NCBI RefSeq assembly: GCF_024198175.1
Contig: NZ_JAJVKV010000021.1
Location: 93,129 to 157,128, forward strand
Length of the DNA: 64,000 nucleotides
DNA from: Pyxidicoccus xibeiensis
GTDB lineage: Bacteria > Myxococcota > Myxococcia > Myxococcales > Myxococcaceae
Reading direction: 5' to 3'
The position numbers and the translations under genes are program-made. The notes beneath the pieces were generated by a model. That model made no database searches. It had not been told where the DNA came from and was given only the letters and a program-made list of their open reading frames with translations. Positions 1 through 12,000 of this stretch are shown here, piece after piece; position 1 is the stretch's first letter, and each line of letters starts with the position of its first letter.

Positions 1-3000
1 AGCGGGTGCTCCAGTTCGCCTCCTTCAGCTTCGACGCCGCCGTGTACGAGGTGATGACGACGCTGCTGCACGGCGCCACCCTGGTGCTGGCAGCTCGCGA
101 GGCGCTGATGCCCGGCCAGCCCCTGGCCGACGTCGTGCGGAGCCACGCCATCGACATCGCGCTGCTACCGCCTCCCGTCCTGGCGGTCCAGCCCACCGAG
201 GGCCTGGAGACGCTCCGCATCCTGCTCACCGGCGGTGAGGCCAGCCCGGCCGAGGTGGTGATGAAGTGGGCGCCCGGACGCAAGTTCCTCAACGTCTACG
301 GCCCCACCGAATCCACCGTCATCGCCACGGCCCACCTGTGCCAGCCGGACGGGCAGCGCCCATCGCTGGGCAAGGCCCTCTCCAACACGCGCCTCTATGT
401 GCTGGACCGGCACCTGCGTCCGGTGCCCGTGGGCGTCGCCGGAGAGCTGTTCATCGGGGGCGTGGGCCTGGCGCGCGGCTACCTCGGCCGCCCGGAGCTG
501 ACGGCGGAGCGCTTCGTCCCCGATGCCTTCAGCTCCGAGCCGGGAGCACGCCTGTACCGCTCCGGAGACGTCGTGCGCTGGAGGACCGACGGCACCCTGG
601 AGTACCTGGGCCGCACCGACTTCCAGGTGAAGCTGCGCGGCTTCCGCATCGAGCTGGGCGAAATCGAGGCCGTGCTGTCCGCCCACCCGGGCGTGCGACA
701 GGCACTCGTCTTGATGCGCGAGGACCGGCCCGGCGACAAGCGCCTCGTGGCCTACGCAGTGCCCGCCCCCGGAGTGACGCTGGAGGCGGACACGCTCCAC
801 ACGGCCCTCAGACAACGGCTGCCAGAGCACATGGTGCCCTCCGCGTTCGTCGTGCTGGCCACCCTGCCTCTCACGCCCAACGGCAAGGTGGACCGCAAGG
901 CCCTGCCCCTTCCCGAGGCCCCCGGCTCCGCCACGGAGCAGGTGGCCCCGCGAACGCCCACCGAGGCGCTGCTCGCCGGCATCTGGGCCCAGGTCCTGGG
1001 GCTGGAGCGCGTGAGCGCGGACGGTCACTTCTTCGAGCTGGGCGGCCACTCCCTGCTGGCCACGCAGGTCATCTCGCGCCTGCGCGCTGCCTTCGGCGTG
1101 GAGTTGCCCCTACGCGCCCTCTTCGAGGCCCCCGTCCTCTCCGCCCTCGCGCGGCGTATCGACGAGGCCCGCCACTCGAGCACGGTCCAGGCTCCGCCCC
1201 TCGTCCCCGTGCCGCGCACGGGACACCTGCTCCCGTCGTTCGCCCAGCAGCGGCTGTGGGTCATCGACCAGCTGGAACCCGGCAGCTCCGCCTACAACCT
1301 CGCCACCGCCCTGAGGCTGCGAGGCCCCTTGAGCCTGGGCGCGATGGAGGAGGCCTTCACCGCCCTCGTCGAGCGCCACGAGTCGCTGCGCACCACCTTC
1401 GCCGTGCACGAGGACCAGCCCGTGCAGGTCGTCCACGCCGCGGCACGCCTCCCGCTGCCCGTGGTGGACCTGAGCGCCCTGCCACCCGAGCAGGCGGAAG
1501 CCGAGGCCCGGCGCCTGGCCTCGCACGAGGCGCAGCGGCCCTTCGACCTGGCCCAGGGGCCCATCTTCCGCGCCCTGCTGCTGCGGCTGGCGCCCGAGGA
1601 CCATGTGCTCATCGGGACGATGCACCACATCGTCTCGGACGGCTGGTCCATGGGTGTGCTGGTGCGCGAGCTGGCGGCGCTCTACGCGGCCCAGGCCACC
1701 GGCCAGCCGGCCCGGCTGCCCGCCCTGCCCATCCAGTACGCCGACTTCGCCGCGTGGCAGCGCGGGTGGCTGCAAGGCGAGGAGCTGGAGCGGCAGCTCG
1801 GCTACTGGAAGCAGCAGCTCTCCGGCGCGGCCCCCGTGCTGGAGCTGCCCACCGACAGGCCCCGGCCCGCCGTCCAGTCCTTCCGGGGCGCGTATCAGCC
1901 GGTGCTCCTGTCCAGGCCGCTGACGGACGCACTGCTGGCGCTGTGTCAGCGCGAGGGCGTCACCCCCTTCATGGCCCTGCTCGCCGCCTGGCAGGTGCTG
2001 CTCTCCCGTTACTCCGGCCAGGACGACATCTGCGTCGGCTCGCCCATCGCCGGCCGCACCCGCGCGGAGACCGAGGGCCTCATCGGCTTCTTCGTCAATA
2101 CGCTGGTCCTGCGGACCCGGGTGGAGCCGCGCGCAACCTTCCGCGAGCTGCTCGCCCGCGTGCGCACCACCACCCTGGGCGCCTATGAGCACCAGGACGT
2201 TCCCTTCGAGAAGCTCGTCGAGGAGCTGCGGCCCCAGCGCAGCCTGAGCCATTCGCCCCTCTTCCAGGTGATGCTCGTCCTGCAGAACACGCCTGTCTCC
2301 AGCATGGAGGTGGAGGGTGGCCGGGAGGGGACCACGCCGCTGCGGCTCGAGGCGTTCGACGCGGACGTGCGGACGACCAAGTTCGACCTGACGCTGTCGC
2401 TGGGTGAGACGCCGGACGGGCTCGCCGGCACGCTGAACTACCGGACGGACCTGTTCGAGCCTTCCACCATCTCCCGGATGGTGGAGCACCTCGGCACCTT
2501 GCTGGAGGCCGCGGTCACCGTGCCCGAGGCCCACGTGGGCGAGCTGTCCCTGCTGCCCGCCGCCGAGCGCGAGCAGGTGCTGGTGCGCTGGAACGACACC
2601 CGCCGCGAGTCAGGCTGGGACGGCGCGCTGCACGAGCGCTTCGAGGCGCAGGCGGTACGCACCCCCGACGCCCTGGCCGCCCTCGACGACTCGGCCTCGC
2701 TCTCCTTCGGTCTGCTCAACCGCCGGGTCAACATGCTCGCGCGCTGGCTGCGCTCACGCGGTGTCGGCCCCGAGGTGCGCGTCGCCCTCTGCCTGGAGCG
2801 CGGTGTCGACATGGTCGTCGCCGTCCTCGCCATCCTCAAGGCCGGTGGCGCGTACGTCCCCATGGACCCCGCATACCCGCGTGAGCGCCTGGCCTTCATG
2901 CTCCAGGACTGCGGCGCACGCCTCGCCCTCACCCAGAGCCACCTCGCGGCGCGGCTGTACGGCGCGGGCGTCGAGGCCGTCTCCTTCGACGCACCTGACG

Positions 3001-6000
3001 TCGCCGAGCAGCTCGCCCGCGAGTCGGACGCCAACCCGGCCCACGTCACCGCGCCGGAGCACGTCGCCTACGTCATTTACACCTCCGGCTCCACCGGCAG
3101 GCCCAAGGGCGTCATGGTGCAGCACGGCTCGGTGATGAACCTCCGGGCGGCGCTCGCCTCTGCGGTGTACGCGGACGCACCGGGCGCCCTGCGCGTCAGC
3201 CTCAACGCGCCGCTGGCCTTCGACGCCTCCGTCAAGCAGCTCATCCAGATTGCCGACGGCCACGCGCTGTGCGTGGTGCCCCAGGCGGCTCGCGAGGACG
3301 TGGCGCTGCTGAAGTCCTGGGTGGAGAAGCACGGCGTGGACGTGCTGGATTGCTCCCCCTCGCACCTGCGCCTGCTGCTGGACGAGGGCCTGGGCTCCCA
3401 CCGCCGCCTGCGCGTGCTGGTGGGCGGCGAGGCCGTGGACGAAGCGCTGTGGGCGACGCTGTCGGCCCACCCGTTCATCCAGTGCTTCAACGTCTACGGC
3501 CCCACCGAGTGCACCGTCGACACCACGGCCCGTGCCGTGCGAGGCGCCTCCCGTCCGAGCCTGGGCGGCCCCCTGGCCAACGTGCGGGTGTACGTCCTCG
3601 ACGAGCGCCTCCAGCCGGTGCCCATCGGCGTTCCCGGAGAGCTCCTCATCGGCGGCGCGGGTGTCTCTCGCGGCTACCTCGGCAGGCCCGAGCTCACCGC
3701 CGAGAAGTTCGTCCCGGATGTCTTCAGCTCCGCGCCCGGAGCCCGCCTCTACCGGACGGGCGACAAGGTGCGCTGGCTGGCCAACGGCGAGCTCGACTAC
3801 CTGGGCCGCATCGACTTCCAGGTGAAGCTGCGCGGCTTCCGGATTGAGCCAGGCGAAATCGAAGCCGCGCTGGAGACAGTGCCTGCCGTCCGGCGCGCCG
3901 TGGTGCTGGCGCGTGAGGACGTGCCCGGCAACCCGCGCCTCGTCGGCTACCTCGTCACCGACGGAGGTACCTCGCTCGACACCGCCGCCCTGCGCACCTC
4001 GCTGCTGCGCTCGCTACCCGAGTACATGGTGCCCTCCGCCTTCGTCTTCCTGGCGGCCCTGCCACTCAACACCCACGGGAAGGTCGACCGCAAGGCGCTG
4101 CCTGTACCCGACAGCGCCTCGGCCGCGGCCCACGAGCCGCCCGCGACCCCCACCGAGGCGCTGCTGGCGGCCCTGTGGACCCAGGTGCTGCGCGTCGAGA
4201 AGGTGGGCCGCCACGACGACTTCTTCGCCCTGGGCGGCCACTCGCTGCTGGCCACCCAGGTCGTCTCGCGCATCCGCGCCACCTTCGACATGGAGCTGCC
4301 CCTGCGCGCGCTCTTCGAGGCGCCCACCCTCGCCACCCTCGCGCCGCGCATCGAGCAGGCCCAGCGCGAGCGTGACGGTGTGCGGTTGCCCCCGCTGGTT
4401 CCCGCGCCTCGCGGCGGCCGGCTTCCGCTGTCCTTCGCGCAGCAGCGCCTGTGGTTCCTCGACCAGCTCCAGCCCGGTGGCGTGCAGTACAACATGCCCA
4501 CGGCGCTGCTGTTGGAAGGGACGCTGGACGTGGCGGCCCTGGAGCGAGCCTTCTCGGAGCTGGTGCGCCGCCACGAGGTGCTGCGCACCACCTTCCGCGC
4601 CGAGGCCGGTGAGCCCTCGCAGCTCATCCATTCGCCGTCGCCGGTGCGTCTGGACGTGGCGGACCTGACAGGCCTGCCCGACGCCCAGCGACTGGCGGAG
4701 GCGCGCCGCCTGGCCACCGAGGACGCCCTGCGGCCCTTCAACCTCGCCACCGGGCCGCTGCTGCACATCACCCTGGTGCGCCTGGGTGAGCATCGGCATG
4801 CGCTGCTGCTCAACGTGCATCACATCGTCTCCGACGGCTGGTCCTCGGGCGTGCTGGTGAGCGAGGTGGTGGCGCTCTACGAGGCCTTCCGTCAGGGCCT
4901 GCCCTCGCCGCTGCCCGAGCTGCCAGTGCAGTACGCCGACTACGCCCTCTGGCAGCGCCAGTGGCTGCATGGGGCGGCGCTCGACAGGCAGCTCGGCTGG
5001 TGGAAGCAGCAGCTCTCCGGGGCGCCGCCGCACCTGGAGCTGGCCACGGACTTCCCGCGTCCGCCGGTCCTCTCGCACCGGGGAGTATCGGTGCCGGTGC
5101 ACCTGCCTCGGGAGCTGAGTGAGTCGCTCAAGGCCCTCGCCTGGCGTGAGGGCGCCACGCCGTTCATGGTGCTGCTGGCCTCCTTCCAGCTCCTGCTCTC
5201 CCGCTACTCGGGCCAGGAGGACATCGTCGTCGGCTCGCCCATCGCGGGCCGGACCCGCGCGGAGACCGAGGGCCTCATCGGCTTCTTCATCAACACCCTC
5301 GTCCTGCGTGCACGTCCGGAGGGCCAGTACTCCTTCCTCGAGCTGCTGCGGCAGGTGCGAGAGACGACGCTCGGAGCCTACGAACACCAGGACGTGCCCT
5401 TCGAGAAGCTCGTCGAAGAGCTGCATCCGGCGCGCGACCTCAGCCGTTCGCCGCTCTTCCAGTCCTTCTTCGTGCTGCAGAACACCCCGGTGCGCGACGT
5501 GCTCCTGCCCTCGCTGGCGTTCCGAGCGCTGGAGGCTCGAGGCGAAGAAGCGGCCAAGTTCGAGCTCAACCTCAACCTCTCCGAGAGCGCTGAGGGCTTC
5601 CTCGGCTATCTCCAGTTCAATACCGCGCTCTACGCGGAGGCGACCGCGGCGCGAATGGTGCGGCATCTCCAGGTGCTGCTGGAGGCCATCGTCGCCAATC
5701 CCGCTCAGCGCCTGTCCGAGCTACCCCTGCTCACCGGCAGCGAGCGCCAGCAGGTGCTGCGTGAATGGAATGACACCGCCTCCGAAGCGCCGGTGGACTC
5801 CTGCTTCCACCACGCCTTCGAGGCCCAGGCCGCCAGGACTCCCGACGCACCCGCCGTGGCCTTCGAGGACTCCGTCCTCTCCTTCGCCCAGCTCAACTCC
5901 CGCGCCAACCAGCTCGCCTGGCACCTGCGCTCGCAGGGCGTCGGCCCGGACGTCCCCGTGGCCCTGTGCTTCGAGCGCTCCGTCGACATGGTCGTCGCCC

Positions 6001-9000
6001 TGCTGGGCGTCATGAAGGCCGGCGGCGCCTACGTACCCCTGGACCCAGCCTGGCCTACCCAGCGCCTGGAGTTCACCCTCCTGGACTGCGCTGCCCCCGT
6101 GCTGCTCACCCAGCGGCACCTGGAGTCCTCCTGGTGCCCGGTGGGCACCCGCGTGCTGTGCCTCGACTCGGCCGAGGCGCTTCCTGCCTCGCTGCCCTCG
6201 CACAACCCTCCGGCCTCCGCCGCCTCCGGCAACCTCGCCTACGTCATCTACACCTCCGGCAGCACGGGCACCCCCAAGGGCGTCATGGTGCAGCACCGCT
6301 CCGTGCTCAACCTGCGCCATGCCCTGGCCACCACCGTCTACGCCGGCCAGCCTTCCGGCCTTCGCGTCAGCGTCAATGCGCCCCTGGCCTTCGACGCCTC
6401 CGTCAAGCAGCTCGTCCAGCTGCTCGACGGCCACTGCCTGTGCATCGTCCCCGAGACGACTCGCCAGGACCCGGACGCCATGCGCCTGTGGCTCAAGCAC
6501 CAGCGGGTGGACGTGCTCGACTGCACGCCTTCGCTGCTTCGCCTGCTGGTGCAGTCCGGAATGCTTCAGGACGCGTCCGCTCCGCGCCTGCTGGTGCCCG
6601 GTGGTGAGGCCATCGACGAGGCCCTCTGGCTGCAGCTGGCCTCGGCGCCTCGCACCCTTACCTTCAACGTCTACGGGCCCACCGAGTGCACCGTCGACTC
6701 CACCGCCTTCGCCGTGCGGCCCGACACCCGGCCCACCATTGGCGGGCCTCTTTCCAACGTCCACGTCTACGTCCTCGACTCGCACCTGCGCCCGGTGCCC
6801 GTCGGCGTGCCCGGGGAGTTGTTCATCTCTGGCGCGGGCCTCGCACGTGGCTACCTGCGCCGGCCGGGCCTCACCGCCGAGCGTTTCCTGCCCGACGCCT
6901 TCAGCCCCACCCCCGGCGCTCGCATGTACCGCACTGGCGACAAGGTGCGCTGGCTGGCCGACGGCACGCTGGACTACCTGGGCCGCACCGACTTCCAGGT
7001 GAAGCTGCGTGGCTTCCGCATTGAACTGGGCGAAATCGAAGCGGCGCTGTCCGCCCAGCCCGGCGTGCGGCAAGCCCTGGTGCTGGTGCGCGAGGACGTG
7101 CCCGGCAACCCCCGCCTGGTGGCCTACTTCACCCACGAAGGCACCGCGCCAGACTCCGCCGCCCTGCGCTCTGCTCCCAAGCAGCGGCTGCCCGAGTCCA
7201 TCACCCACGAAGGCACCGCGCCGGACTCCGCCGCCCTGCGCTCTGCCCTCAAGCAGCGGCTGCCCGAGTACATGGTGCCCGCGGCCTTCGTCGCCCTCGA
7301 TGCCTTCCCGCTGACACCCAACGGGAAAGTGGACCGGCGTGCCCTGCCCGTCCCCGACGTCGCCTCGACTTCCAGCTACGAAGCACCGGCCACTCCCACC
7401 GAACAGACCCTGGCCTCTCTCTGGGCCGAGGTCCTGCACGTGGAGAAGGTCGGTCGTCACGACGACTTCTTCGCCCTGGGCGGCCACTCCCTGCTGGCCA
7501 CCCAGGTCGTCTCGCGCGTGCGCAAGGCCTTCGACGTGGAGCTGCCCCTGCGCGCCCTCTTCGAGGCGCCCACTGTCGCTTCCCTTGCCCCGCGCATCGA
7601 GGACGCCAAGCGTGAACGGGACGGCATCCGGCTGCCGCCGCTCGTCCCGGTGCCTCGCACGGGCGCGCTGCCGCTGTCCTTCGCACAGCAGCGGCTGTGG
7701 TTCCTGGACCGCCTGCAGCCGGGCAGCGCCTTCTACAACATCGCCTCGGCGATGCAGCTCGATGGCCACCTGGACCTCCGTGCCCTCGAGCACGCGCTCC
7801 AGGGACTCGTCCAGCGCCATGAGGCCCTGCGCACCAGCTTCCACATTCTGGAGGACGGCTCCCCCGTCCAGCACCTCCACGCGGAGGCTCCGCTGCCCCT
7901 GACGGTGGTGGACCTGAGCCACCTGCCCGAGCCCGAGCACGAGGCGGCCGCTCGCGAGCAGGCCTCCCTGGAAGCACAGAGGCCCTTCGACCTGACGAAG
8001 GCTCCGCTGATGCGCACCACCGTGGTGCGCCTGTCCGAGCGCAGCCACGTCCTGCTCGTCACCGTCCACCACATCGTCTCGGATGGCTGGTCCAACCGGA
8101 TCCTCTTCCGCGATGTCGGCGCGCTCTACAGCGCACTCTCCCAGGGGCGCCCTTCGCCGCTGGCGCCGCTGTCGCTCCAGTACGCGGACTACGCCGTCTG
8201 GCAGAGCGGGTGGCTGAAGGGCGAGACGCTGGAGAAGCAGGTGTCCTGGTGGAAGCAGCAACTCCAAGGCGTGCCTCACGCGCTGGAGCTGCCCACCGAC
8301 AGGCCCCGTCCTCCCGTGCAGACCTCCCATGGCGCCACGGTGCCCGTGCACTTCGGCCCGCGGTTCGCGACGGACTTCCAGGAGCTGTGTCGCCGCGAGG
8401 GCGTCACGCCCTTCATGGCCCTGCTGTCCGCCTTCAGCGTCCTGCTCTCTCGGTACTCCGGCCAGGACGACCTGGTCGTTGGCTCCCCCATCGCCAATCG
8501 CCAGCAGGCCGAGCTCGAGCACATCGTCGGCTTCTTCGCCAACACCCTCGCCCTTCGCACCCGCCTCGACCCGGGCATGTCCTTCCGGCAGCTGCTCGCC
8601 CAGGTGAAGGAGACGACGCTGGGCGCCTATGCGCACCAGGACGTCCCCTTCGAGAAGCTCGTCGACGAGCTGCGTCCCGAGCGAGACCTGAGCCGCACGC
8701 CCCTCTTCCAGGTCCTGCTTGCCCTGCAGAACACCCCCAGGCAGGAGTCGACAGACCAGGACGAAACGGGCGACACGGCCCTGGCGCTGCGTCCGGTGGA
8801 GGCGAACAGCGGCACCGCCAAGTTCGACCTCTCGTTGCTCCTGGCGGACGCCGGTGACGAGCTCCGCGGAATGCTCGAGTACAACACCGACCTCTTCGAC
8901 GCCGATACGGCGCGGAGGATGGTGGGCCATCTGCTGCGGCTGCTGGACGGGGCCATGGCCGACCCGGGCGTTGCCATCTCGCGACTGTCGATGCTGGGAG

Positions 9001-12000
9001 AGGAGGAGCAGCGCCAGCTCCTCGTGGAGTGGAACGACACTTCGCGCGAGCAGCACACGCCCCAGCTGCTGCACCGTCCCGTGGAGGCCCAGGCCACCCG
9101 CACGCCTCATGCAATCGCCGTCACCGACGGCACCCGCTCGCTCACCTACGCCGAGCTGGACACGCGCGCCAACCAGCTCGCGCACCACCTCGTCGCCCTG
9201 GGCGTGCCCCTGGGCGGCATCGTGGGCCTGTGCCTCGACAAGAGCCTGGACATGGCCGTTGCCGTGCTGGCCGTGCACAAGGCCGGTGCCGCCTTCCTCG
9301 CGCTCGACCCCACCTACCCCGCCGACCGCCTCGCCTTCATGCTGGAGGACGCAGACGCTCCCGTCGTCGTCTCCCAGTCGCATCTCACGTCCGTGCTCCC
9401 CGCGGACCTGCGCGCCCGCCGCGTCTTCGTGGACACGGAGGCCGATGCCATCTCGCGACTGCCCACGCACGCGCCCTCGCGCGACGTGTCGCCCGAGGCC
9501 ATCTGCTACCTCATCTACACCTCCGGCAGCACCGGCCGGCCCAAGGGCATCGTCATGCCCCACCGCGCCCTCAGCTACCTGCTCGCGTGGCAGCAGCAGC
9601 AGTCCGTCAACCCCGCCGACACCACGCTGCAGTTCGCGTCGCTCAACTTCGACGTCTCCATCCAGGAGCTGTTCAGCACCTGGTGGGCCGGCGGCACCGT
9701 CGTGCTGCCCACCGGCGGCCTGCGCCAGGACATCCCTGCCCTGCTCGCCTTCATGCACCGGCATGCGGTGGAACGACTGTTCCTTCCGTTCATCGCCCTG
9801 CAGGCCATGGCCGATGCCGTGGCCCATGGCGCCACCCTGCCGCGCGCGCTGCGCGAGGTGGTGACGGCCGGTGAGCAACTCCAGGTGACGCCCGCCCTGG
9901 TGGCCTTCTTCGAGAAGCTGCCTGGCTGCATCCTTGAGAATCAGTACGGCCCTTCCGAGGCCCACGTCGTCTCCGCCCTGCGCCTCCAGGGCGCTCCTTC
10001 CTCCTGGCCCTCCCTGCCCGCTGTTGGCAGCGCGCTGGCCCACACGCAGCTCTACGTGCTGGACACCCAGGGACAGCCGTGCCCGGTGGGCGTGCCCGGC
10101 GAGGTCTTCGTCGGTGGATCGCACCTGGCCCACGGCTACCTGGCAAGGCCGGACCTGACGGCCAAGGCCTTCGTGCCCAACCCTTTCAGCGACGAGCCCG
10201 GCTCCCGCCTGTACCGCACCGGTGACCTGGCGCGCTGGAAGGCTGACGGCAACCTGGAGTTCCTCGGCCGCATCGACTTCCAGGTGAAGCTGCGCGGCTT
10301 CCGCATCGAGCTGGGCGAAGTCGAAGCCGTCCTGCGCGCCCTGCCGGGCGTGCGCGACGCCGCCGCCGTGGTGCGCGAGGACAACCCCGGTGACAAGCGC
10401 CTGGTGGCCTACGTCGTCCCGGTCCGGGCAGAAGGACACACGGAGGCCACGCCGCTGGACATCGATGTCCTGCGCGGCCTGCTCCTGCAGCGGCTGCCCG
10501 AGTACATGGTGCCCTCCGCGTTCGTCTCGTTGGAGGCGCTGCCGCTGACGCCCAGCGGCAAGCTGGCGCGCAAGCTGCTCCCCGCGCCCGACGCCGAGAG
10601 CCTGCGCGGCGATGCCCCGTTCACCGACCCACGCACTCCCGAGGAAGCGAAGCTGGCGGCCATCTTCAGCGAGGTGCTGCGACTGCCACGCATCAGCGTC
10701 ACCGATGGCTTCTTCGCCATGGGTGGCCACTCGCTGCTCGCCACCCAGGTCATCTCGCGCGTGCGCTCCACCTTCGGCGTGGAGCTGCCCCTGCGCACGC
10801 TCTTCGAAGCACCCACCGTGGCCGCTCTCGCGGCACGCATTGCCCAGGCACTGAAGCAAGGGCAGCAGGGCCCGGAGGTCCCACCGCTGGTGCCCGTGCC
10901 TCGCACCGGCCCCCTGCCGCTGTCCTTCGCACAGCAGCGACTGTGGTTCATCGACCAGCTTCAGCCGGGAAGCGCCTCCTACAACATGCCCTCGCCGGTG
11001 CGCCTCGAGGGGGTGCTGGAGGTCGCGGTGCTGGAGCGGAGCCTGGACGCACTCGTCCGCCGCCACGAGTCGCTGCGCACCACCTTCACGTCCCACCAGG
11101 GCGAGCCCGTGCAGGTCATCCATCCCGCTTCCGACTTCCACCTGCCCGTGGTGGACCTGAGCGCGCTGGCCCCCGAGCACCGGGAGGCCGAGGCGTTGCG
11201 CCTGGCCACCGAACACGGCACGCGCCCGTTCGACCTGGCACATGGGCCGCTGTTCCGCGCCTCGCTGCTGCGGCTGGCGCCTGACGACCAGGTGCTGCTG
11301 CTCAACACCCACCACATCGTCTCCGACGGCTGGTCTCTGGGGGTGCTCGTCCGGGAGCTGGCCGGCCTCTACGAGGCCTTCGCCTCTGGCACCCAGCCCC
11401 ACCTCCCGCCGCTGCCGGTGCAGTACGCCGACTACGCAAGGTGGCAGCGCGGCTGGCTGCGCGGCGAGGTGCTCGAAGCCCAGCTCGGTTACTGGAAGCA
11501 GCAGCTCGGCGAGGCTCCCCAGGCCCTGGAGCTGCCCACCGACCGGCCCCGCCCGCCCGTGCAGACCTTCGCGGGCGCGGTGCATCCCTTCACGCTGCCC
11601 GTCGAGCTGGGGCAGCGACTGGAAGGGCTTGCCCGCGAGCACGACGCCACCCTCTTCATGGTGCTGCTGGCCGCCTGGCAGACGCTGTTGCACCGCTACT
11701 CGGGCCAGGACGACCTCGTCGTCGGCTCGCCCATCGCGGGCCGCAACCGCTCGGAGACGGAGGGCCTCATCGGCTTCTTTGTCAACTCGCTGGCCCTGCG
11801 CGCGCGCTTCTCCAGCGCGGACACGTTCGCGTCCCTGCTGGCCCAGGTGCGTGAGACCACGCTGGGCGCCTACGCCCATCAGGAGGTGCCCTTCGAGAAG
11901 CTGGTGGAGGTCCTCCAGCACGAGCGCGACCTGAGCCGTTCGCCGGTGTTCCAGGTCATGTTCTCGCTGCTGAACCTGCCGGACTCCTCCATCTCACTCC

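Noticed and set aside
5721..11921. Very long open frame on the minus strand antisense to NRPS1 (about 2066 codons)
   Set aside because: It mirrors the coding strand because third positions are almost always G or C. The translation is low-complexity Gly/Arg/Gln/His with no domain.
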